Source of the DNA: Adiantum capillus-veneris
Lineage: Eukaryota; Streptophyta; Polypodiopsida; Polypodiales; Pteridaceae
Direction of reading: 5' to 3'
DNA length: 64,000 nucleotides
NCBI GenBank assembly: GCA_014529385.2
Contig: CM043971.1
Span: 60,032,709 to 60,096,708 of the forward strand
The number at the start of each line of letters is the position of its first letter. The stretch's first letter is position 1. Both the position numbers and the translations under genes were made by a program. Shown here piece by piece: positions 57,001-64,000 of the stretch. The notes below the pieces were generated by a model, which did no database searches, was not told the origin of the DNA, and worked only from the letters and a program-made list of their open reading frames with translations.

Positions 57001-57808
57001 CGAAATCACATTTCGGACACTTCTCCATGTCTATGTATTCCCCTCTGAAAAGAATGCAGTCATTAGGACAAGCGTGGATAGAATTGTAATCCATCCCCAA
57101 GTTTCGCAAAATCTTTCTTGCTTCATCTCGGGAATCTAGCATCACATTGTCAGCTGGTAGTATGTGCTCTTTCAGCAATCTACACAACATAAAAATATGA
57201 TACAGTCGTGTAAAAATCTATCAGATCATTATACATTTAGAGTTTTATTAAAGTAAACTAATTGTAATAGATCACCTGAAAAGCGCTGTGACGCTAGTGT
57301 CACTCCATCCAAACTTTGCCTGCATGTTGAGAAGAACCAGGAGTGCTTTCAATCTAGATATACGTGCTCCATTATACAATGGCGTATCGGCTTCACTTTT
57401 CATATCATCATAGATAAGCCTTTCTGAATCTATGATCGTCTCGATCATTTCATTAATCTCGGGCTCAAACATTGCCTCGTTGGGAATGTGCTCTGCATGA
57501 TCATCCCCCGAGCTGTCAGAGGCTACATCTTGTGGCCTCACATATGCTGCTTGACCAAAGCGCCTGCGAACACGTCTATTGGGTTGCAAGATTGCTGCTT
57601 GTTGGCCAGCGTCAGAGTCCGACGAGTTATAATTGGCAACAACTCGATCTATAATAGATGGATCGAACTCACCAAATTCGCGAACGTGCTGCAAAGAAAC
57701 ACGTCTTGTCCGTCGCACAGCATGCTTGCATTGATTACAAGGACATAAGACCCTCGTTGAGAGATAGGTGTTTCGGTTGGACAGTCCCACATCCTCGTCA
57801 CTACTCAT
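54076..57808 (-). pseudogene. CACTA transposase gene with introns (TNPD-like), damaged
   Basis: Exons with good splice sites: 57808-57276 (N-terminal transposase-associated domain, CPCNQCKH), 57179-56440 (transposase core start: ACPNDCILFR, CPKCDFERY, GLAMDGVNPFG, VNYNIPPW), 56356-55752 (GYRACVTCGP, LLDPMHIFKN, SHDWHKMCQ) and 55677 onward (ILPVAIEGCL, HIVDEV, then in-frame TAA at 55447-55449, FFLERFMKTLKGYVRQKARPEG). A frame change near 55000 precedes the last region (about 54830-54454, GIMAKFEQ, DYRGFFVDLFDVQWFKI; and 54394-54076). Intron phases join correctly at three junctions. The enzyme cuts element ends and moves the DNA. One stop and one shift disable it. Confidence 0.87.
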
Positions 57809-57870
57809 AATGAGGATAAAAAACTTATAACCTGGACAACAAATTTAATATTCTATTGGCATTATTTTTC

Positions 57871-57926
<56 letters not shown>

Positions 57927-58359
57927 ACCTCACATTCTCTAGTCATGTCCAATCCCCGCACACCTCGGTCTAGAGGTGCACGGAGATCAGAACCACCGGG
58001 TTATAATCTCGTCTTTATTGGTCAATACCTATATTTGTGGGTACAAGAAATCTACACACCCACGTCTACATGATACTGCATGTAGTGGACAAAACCCCTT
58101 TGCCTCTTCTCTAGCTGTAGCACTTCACAGCATCTTAACATCTTTTCACAGTAGATCTTTTCACTGTTCGTCTAACTCTAAACCCTAAACCGTAAGTAAT
58201 TCTTGCATGGACTCGATCTAACGTAAATAAGCATAAATCTAAATAAACGTAAATCTAACTAAAAATAAACCTAAATCTAATTTAGCGGAAGTCTACATCT
58301 AACCTAATCTTTAACGTCTTTTGGGATAGTTTCCTACGACGTTAAAACTCTCTTCTTCT

Positions 58360-58392
<33 letters not shown>

Positions 58393-59470
58393 ACCTAAAT
58401 AAACCTAAGTCTAATCTAATATAACATAAATCTAAATCTAACGTAAATTATGTTATATTAAAAACAAAGAACTAAACTAACAGGGATTATAAGAACCTTA
58501 AAACTGATTTAACACATAATTTTTCACATAACTCGGCAAGAGTTGGCATTCTCATCACTAAAGATGTGAGAGTTAACTTCCGGCGGTGACGCTGCCTCAT
58601 CTCCATCCACATCTGACAACAGCAATTGGCCCTTTAGACCGTTCTTGCTCTTGTTACTAACTTTGAAGTTGCTGTTGAATGACTAGAGGTTGTCTAGATG
58701 GTCATTGTGTCGGGGATGTAGTGACTCTTGCCGCCCTCAAGATCCACCTTCTTCCCTATCTTCTGAAGACATTTCACCAGTACTTTTGGATCGACGAAGC
58801 CCACCATGAGTGAAGGCAGCAATACCCTATATTCCATTGAGGGCTTTCTTCACCCGCTTCATGCAGGCATCGTAGTCTATGGAGACCTAAATCTAATCTA
58901 ATATAACGTAAATCTAAATCTAGCGTAAATAAACGTAAATCTAGTTAAAAATAAACCTAAATCTAATTTAATGTAAGTCTACATATAACCTAATCTTTAA
59001 CGTCTTTTAAGATAGTTTCCTACGACGTTATAACTCTCTTCTTCTTTTGTGTGTGCGCGTGTGTGGATGTGTGTGCCAATAAAAAGAGATAAATGGTATA
59101 ACCTTTCTATCACCCATGCCAAGTAGGATAGATTGATTATGCCATTTCCCTCTTGAATAATAGGTCTTGAGTTCAACTCCTCGTCGGCTAGATCTTTAGG
59201 TCTTTTAATTTTAATTAGTTTCCTACGACGTTAAATTAGTTTCTCTCTCTTTCTCTCTCAATGTGTGTGCGTTTTTTTGGATCGTATGCATGTTTTCTCT
59301 CTCTTTTCCTCTCTCAATGTGTGCGTTTTTTGTTTATGCATGTTCTCTCTCTCTTTTCCTCTCTCAATGCGTGTGTTTTTTGTTTATGCATGCTCTCTCT
59401 CTCTTTTCCTCTCTCAATGTGTGTGTGCATTCTTTGTTCATGTATGTGTGTGTGCGTTTTTGTTTTTGTT

Positions 59471-59516
<46 letters not shown>

Positions 59517-59520
59517 AACA

Positions 59521-59582
<62 letters not shown>

Positions 59583-59644
59583 AAGAGGGGAAGGGAACAT
59601 GAGAATGAGGAGAGGGAAGGAGCATACCTGGCTCTCCTTCCTCT

Positions 59645-59706
<62 letters not shown>

Positions 59707-59711
59707 AGAAG

Positions 59712-59763
<52 letters not shown>

Positions 59764-59860
59764 AGAGCGTTACCTGCTCCTTGCTTGAGGGCGCCGAAAA
59801 ACTCAGATCTGAGATCTGAGTTTTTGGGCGCACTCGGTTATTTTTTTAGCCCAGCCGGTA
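57809..59860. repeat. CACTA 5'-side noncoding region with microsatellites and AAATCTAA-type repeats
   Basis: CT run 57873-57924; GT 58360-58387; CT 59476-59512; GT 59524-59551; GA 59552-59573; GT 59651-59704; GA 59716-59756. A ~135-bp block (58236-58375) recurs at 58921-59060. TAAATCTAA-like units are dispersed at 58200-58460 and 58880-58990. A CTCTCTTTTCCTCTCTCAATG unit recurs at about 59290-59420. A short inverted sequence (CTCAGATCTGAGATCTGAG) lies at about 59802-59820. The long frames here are simple-sequence artefacts. Confidence 0.8.
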
Positions 59861-59864
59861 AATT

Positions 59865-59970
59865 TGCGACGCTCATAGCGACGCCGGTAAATTTTTTTTC
59901 TTTGTAAATTTGCGACGCTCATAGCGACGCCGGGAAATTTCTTTTTTGAGCGTCGCTGTGTAGCGTCGCT
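59865..59970. repeat. CACTA right subterminal repeats
   Basis: GCGACGCTCATAGCGACGCC occurs twice (about 59867 and 59912), and GCGTCGCT twice near 59950-59970. Confidence 0.82.
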
Positions 59971-59993
59971 AATATGAATAGCCTCTTGTAGTG

Positions 59994-60540
59994 ATTTAAG
60001 AGCTTCCATCATGAAGGAGTTTTTGGCTATTGATGCTAAAGACAAAGTACTCACCAAATGGTGAAGCTTGAAGCTCTCTCCCTACAAATCCATTCACAAA
60101 TATGTAGACAAGTTTTGGTACTTACATCTCAAAGCCACTGTCTTCAAAAAGATGGATTTTGGAGAGCAAAAACAACAAATTTGTGCGGGCTTAACTAAAG
60201 AAATGGTAGAATATGTCAACTCCCAAAGGCCACGCACCATATTTGCGGTTATACACCATACCATGGTGGCTTCACGAATCAATTTCCAAACAGGGATTAA
60301 GAGAAATCCTAAGCCAACGGAAAACAAGGGTTCTAATGAGCCTAAGGGGAAGGACAATGTCCAAAACTCTCCTAAAGGCAATTCTAATAACAACAAAGCT
60401 AAGGAGAAGGGAGTTTACAAATTCAAAAACAAACTCTCTCCTGAAGAGCTTGATCATTATCGCAAGGATAACCGTTGTTTCAAATGCGGCGAGCAAGGGT
60501 ATATGTAGCGTTCTTGCCCCCAAAAGAACACCCGCCATGA
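59994..60540 (+). pseudogene. Gypsy-3 gag, 3' part
   Basis: Continues the capsid (SPYKSIHKYVDKFWYLHLKA, FGEQKQQICAGLTKEMVEYV) after a TGA at 60060-60062. A Lys/Asn-rich linker leads to a zinc knuckle, CFKCGEQGY, that is broken by a TAG (60506-60508) before its last Cys (RSCPQK). Confidence 0.84.
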
Positions 60541-60556
60541 GCCTCCTAGAGCTACC

Positions 60557-60883
60557 TTGGTTGATATCCAAGAAGAGGAAGCTCACCACAAAGGATCTCC
60601 TCTATGCCATGCTTTGGGAAAGGTAAGAGAATATGATGCTTTTATTCTCTTTGACCCTGGTTCTACTCACAGTCTCATAACAGAGTTGGACACCAAGCTA
60701 GGCATCCTAGACTATGAGATGGGATATGTCCTACCTGCCAATGGTGCTTTCAAGGTGCAAGAAGCTTTAGTCACTCCCTTAATTGGAAAATTGAGGCTCC
60801 ATGACCAAATCTATGTGGACAAAGAGGACTTCTATCTCTCCTCTCAAGCACGAGGATATAATCCTAGGGGCACCATGGTTTGA
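60557..60883 (+). pseudogene. Gypsy-3 protease
   Basis: Active site LFDPGSTHSLIT, a DPGS variant found in some plant gypsy proteases, in a 108-codon frame. The frame ends at 60881-60883, and RT follows in another frame. Confidence 0.75.
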
Positions 60884-62486
60884 TTGCATGGTTGCCAATG
60901 TTAAATTCCCTAAAAGGAGAATCTACTTCAGGTTCAAGTAAAAAAGATATGTACATAGATGCTAAGGATTTGGGTAACACCATACCCATTGTACATACGG
61001 AAGGTTTCAATAAGTCAATAAAGAGCTCTATTTCCGAGTACATGATTTTTGTAAAAGGTTCTCAAAATACACCTAATGCTTTAGCAAAAGAAAATATAAA
61101 CAATCACAAGGAATTAGAGTTATCCAATTTTCTCAAGGGATTTCAAAATGTTTTTATTGACGACATCCCTTGTGAGCTACCTCCTAAACAAGGCAATGAT
61201 GACCATGCAATTGAACTTCTTCCAGGAAATTCACCGCCTAATAAACCTCCTTATAGAGTTTCTCAAGCTCAACAAGAGGAGATTATGTGTCAAGTGCATG
61301 AGTTAGTTGAGAAGGGCATGGTTAGGCCTATCTCATCTCCATTTTGTTCACCCGTGCTATTAGTGCAAAAGAAAGACCCACATATCGTATGTGTGTCAAC
61401 TATAGAGCACTAAATAGAATCACTATCAAAAATAGGTTTCCCATTCCAAGGGTAGAAGACCTATTTGATAATCTACAAGGGTTGAACTCCTTTAGTAGAA
61501 TTGACCGAGAAAGTGGCTAGCATCAAATAAGTACAGTTGATCAAGACATTGTAAAGACCGCATTTTGCACTACAGTTTGTCTTTACAAATATATAGTCAT
61601 GCCTTTTGGCTTGACCAATGCACTAGCCACATTCAACCGCTTGATGGAGAAGCTATTAACGTCTCACCGAACGTTTACTGGAGTGTTTTTTGATGATATT
61701 ATCATCTACTCTAATTCACTAGACGAACACAAGCAACACCTCCAGGTAATATTTCAAGTTCTACGAGAGAATAAACTTTATGTTAATTGAAAGAAAAGTG
61801 AATTTTCTTACAAGAGATTCAGTATTTAGGTCACATTATCTCTCAAGATGGCATCCAAATAGATCCATCAAAGCTAGAGGTGAATTTTTCTTACAAGAGA
61901 TTCAGTATTTAGGTCACATTATCTCTCAAGATGGCATCCAAATAGATCGTAGAAGCTTCATCCAAGGAATCTTCATGAACTAAGAAGCTTTATAGGTATG
62001 TGTGCATACTATAGACGCTTCATAGAAAAGTTCTCACAAATTGCGGGAGACCATTACATGACCTAACAAAGAAAAAAGTTCGGTATTCATGGTCTGTCAA
62101 CCTGTTGCTTACACTTCTGGTTCTCTCAAAGCCATTTGATGTCCAATGTGACTCTTGTGGGTATTTCTTTGGAGCTGGTTTGCTCCAAGAAGGACATGCC
62201 ATAGCCTATAAAATTCAAAGGCTCGACCCTATTGAGCAAGCTGAAAAGGAACTCCTTGTAGTTCTATATGCCTTAGACACATAGAAGCACTATTTATTGG
62301 GAACTCCTTTCATTCTACGGACGGATCACCAAAGCATTAAGTACTTCATGATGCAGACCACGCTCTCCAAGAAACAAATAACATCAGCACATTTTGTTTC
62401 TTAATTTCATTTTCATATTGATCACATTGCAGGCACGCATAATCAAGTAGCCGATGCACTCTCAAGACGGCCGAAACTGAATGCGG
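60884..62486 (+). pseudogene. Gypsy-3 RT and RNase H, broken, cut by gypsy-4
   Basis: RT blocks: PPNKPPYRVSQAQQEEI, ISSPFCSPVLLVQKKD, then in another frame RIDRESG followed by a stop, MPFGLTNALATFNRLM and the catalytic GVFFDDIIIYS. RNase H blocks: KPFDVQCDSCGYFFGAGLLQE, a YLLGTPFILRTDHQSIKY stretch with stops, and NQVADALSRRPK. Several shifts, and an 83-bp-period duplication (61807-61949), disable it. The coding region stops at the gypsy-4 LTR (62487). Confidence 0.84.
61807..61949 (+). repeat. Local duplication in RT, 83-bp period
   Basis: About 60 bp starting CTTACAAGAGATTCAG is repeated at 61807-61866 and 61890-61949, with near identity. Confidence 0.88.
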
Positions 62487-63346
62487 TGTTGGGCGCATTT
62501 CTGACCGGTTTTTTGTAAATTTGTACATACAGACATGACACCTGATGTCAAAAGTGTGTGTGGGCTTTTTTTTTGTGGGGTTTTTAGCTTGCTTTAGCAA
62601 GCACATGTTTATGCATTGCAAGTCACTAGTCTAGTGACAGCTGTCGAGCTACTATAAGGGCCCCTGAGTGAGTTTTTTGAAGTGAGACTTGTATATAACT
62701 TAAACTCGTGTACAAAATTAAAATAAAATTCAGCCAAATTTCAGAATTTTGCAGGTCTGAGCTTGTTCCGGCTTCTGGATGTCTTTGAATGCATTTTTTT
62801 GCCCTCGAGTAGCTCTCTACACCTAGTCTTCCTGCTACAGCATCTTGTTCGCGTTGATTTTGCACATAGTTGTGCGTGGGTTCGATTTGAATTATTTCAA
62901 CAATTTTGTTGCACATTTTTTTAAGTTTGAAATCATGTCTTTTGGAGTTGGGGTTTTGGAGTTATGGTATGTCCTCTGGAACCTACAATGTATGGCAGCT
63001 TTGGGACAAAACAATGTAGGTTGAATTGTGGAAACCTATACCTCTTGTGGGTGATGTATGCTTTGAAGGGGGAGTTTTAAAGTGGTTTTTGATGAAAGGG
63101 AAAGCTTTGTTTTCAAGAGCATTGGTAGGAGATGTCCGTAATTCCGTGCCTAAACAGGTTTCTTCCTTCTTTGTGGCATAGTCTCTTGGGTGGATGACGA
63201 CCAGTAAATTCCCAAGGGTAATACTCTTGTTAGAATAGTGGTGTTTCAAAGGATTTTCTCAAATATTTTGGTGTTCTTTTTGTGCTCTTTCAATGCTCTT
63301 GGGTCACATCGGTATAGAGGTGTTTCAATTTGCTTGTTTCCCAACA
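62487..63346 (+). repeat. Gypsy-4 5' LTR (860 bp)
   Basis: Starts TGTTGGG and ends CCCAACA, a perfect 7-bp inverted repeat, and is followed six bases later by a primer site. Only one LTR is in the window, so the boundaries rest on termini and context. Confidence 0.78.
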
Positions 63347-63351
63347 GTGTT

Positions 63352-63364
63352 ATGGTGCCCGCCA
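63352..63364 (+). other. Gypsy-4 primer binding site
   Basis: TGGTGCCCGCCAC, followed by CGAGGATCTTCTTC. The same surroundings as the Tat-like gypsy site (TGGCGCCCCCACGG then AGGATCTTCTTC). Confidence 0.72.
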
Positions 63365-63404
63365 CCGAGGATCTTCTTCAAGTGACCCTCAATTGACAGC
63401 TTTG

Positions 63405-64000
63405 ATGGCTATGGTGATAGAGTTTCCAAGGTTATATGGTCATGTAGGTGAGGATGCTGATGCATTCATTGAGAAGATTGAGTTTTGTTGTTTGATTGCA
63501 AATAAGAAAGATCCAATGATTATTCTCAAGATTTTGTTCTTTTGCTTGAAAGACGATGCAAGGACATGGTACGATGAGTATGAGTCTTGGTGGAAATCAT
63601 CTCAACCTTCACAAGTGATGAATTATCATGAGGTCAAGAAGTTCTTCCTTGAGGGTTTTAGTATGGTAGAGGACGCAACAAATGTATGGCACTCCATTGA
63701 AGGACTTGTGCAATGTGATGGTCAAAGTGTAGATGCCTTTGTCACGGAATTCAATGCTTTGTGGCGAAGATGGTGTGTTGCTTTGGAAAGTGATGCTCCT
63801 CCTCTTATGATTAAGAAGTTTATGTTTATGCAAAATTTGAGGGCTGATTTCAAGTTTTAGGTTGAGCTTAAAAGGCCACTCACATTCGATGATGCAGTAA
63901 GTATTGCAAAGCATAAGGAATGGAAGCTAGAGAGAGTGAGGCAACTTGGATTGTAGGGTGATATGGAGCCAAAGGTTTGTTTTTGCATTGATGTAGATAC
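63405..64000 (+). pseudogene. Gypsy-4 gag, partial
   Basis: ATG at 63405 (MAMVIEFPRLYGHVGEDADA), only about 40 bp after the primer site. Capsid-like sequence (ARTWYDEYESWW, CDGQSVDAFVTEFNALWRRW, VELKRPLTFDDAVSIAKHKEWKLERV) parallels the Tat-like gag. TAG at 63858-63860 and another stop at 63954-63956 interrupt it. It continues past the window edge. Confidence 0.82.

Larger units (their letters stand above)
52964..59993 (-). mobile_element. CACTA (En/Spm-like) DNA transposon, 7030 bp
   Basis: Left end CACTACAAGAGG, right end CCTCTTGTAGTG, flanked by ATT on both sides (52961-52963 and 59994-59996), the 3-bp duplication typical of CACTA elements. Subterminal GTCGCT/AGCGAC repeats occur at both ends. 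It carries a transposase gene on the - strand with introns, and a 3' end loaded with microsatellites. Insertion split the gypsy-3 gag. One stop and a frameshift in the transposase suggest that it depends on others to move. Confidence 0.95.
49967..62486 (+). mobile_element. Gypsy-3 element, 5' LTR to RNase H, interrupted by CACTA
   Basis: 5' LTR 49967-51558, primer site, gag (split by the CACTA element at 52964-59993), protease, RT and RNase H to 62486, where gypsy-4 is inserted. Integrase and 3' LTR, if present, lie beyond the window. Many stops and shifts in pol. Confidence 0.87.
62487..64000 (+). mobile_element. Gypsy-4 element (Tat-like), 5' end, runs off window
   Basis: 5' LTR 62487-63346, primer site, and gag from 63405. 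It is inserted in gypsy-3 RNase H; the five bases before it are TGCGG, and the partner flank is outside the window. Gag and primer region resemble the Tat-like gypsy of 3597-10717, so the two belong to related families. Confidence 0.82.

Noticed and set aside
57808..57996. CACTA transposase promoter
   Set aside because: No convincing TATA or start signal could be fixed from sequence alone.
59263..59907. Long overlapping frames in several phases and on both strands
   Set aside because: They are translations of CT, GT and GA microsatellites, which stay open in all frames.

Overview
The window is plant nuclear DNA built almost entirely from transposable elements. I see no convincing host gene, rRNA or tRNA. 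The evidence for a plant is: Ty1/copia elements primed by initiator-Met tRNA, a Ty3/gypsy element with a C-terminal chromodomain-like tail, a Tat-like gypsy element with a second (archaeal-type) RNase H, and a CACTA DNA transposon with a plant-type transposase. Species cannot be told; a large, repeat-rich genome is likely.

Layout. (1) 1-39470 is a head-to-tail copia array on the + strand in which neighbouring units share single 227-bp LTRs (859-1085, 12184-12410, and 39257-39470, truncated). Unit 0 is cut by the window edge. Units 1 and 2 both carry a Tat-like gypsy element on the - strand at the same point in the integrase (3597-10717 and 28327-37383), so the composite was duplicated after nesting. 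Unit 2 has also received a second nested array (12710-27012) of a chromodomain gypsy element on the - strand: a truncated internal region, a shared 2772-bp LTR, a nearly complete internal region and another 2772-bp LTR. A gypsy-3 solo LTR (32233-33792, 5-bp target duplication) sits inside the second Tat-like copy. (2) 39471-49966 is mostly unassigned AT-rich sequence with microsatellites, a reversed gypsy-3 LTR fragment (45455-45951) and a decayed relative of the chromodomain gypsy (45997-47580). (3) 49967-62486 is gypsy-3 (+): 5' LTR, primer site, gag, protease, RT and RNase H remnants. It is split in gag by a 7030-bp CACTA transposon (52964-59993; terminal CACTACAAGAGG, target duplication ATT) and cut at its right end by another gypsy element (gypsy-4). 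(4) 62487-64000 is the 860-bp 5' LTR, primer site and start of gag of gypsy-4, which runs off the window.

The most unusual biology is in the chromodomain gypsy. A 47-codon reading frame with an ATG lies inside its LTR and ends in a good 5' splice site. Two downstream acceptors are in phase with it: one opens an uncharacterised leader gene of about 167 codons, and the other opens gag, which has no ATG of its own near its start. The same leader gene can be recognised, decayed, upstream of a diverged gag at 46 kb, so it is an old component of this lineage. Most other coding regions are dead: the copia RT has lost its catalytic core, and the Tat-like copies lack the integrase core.
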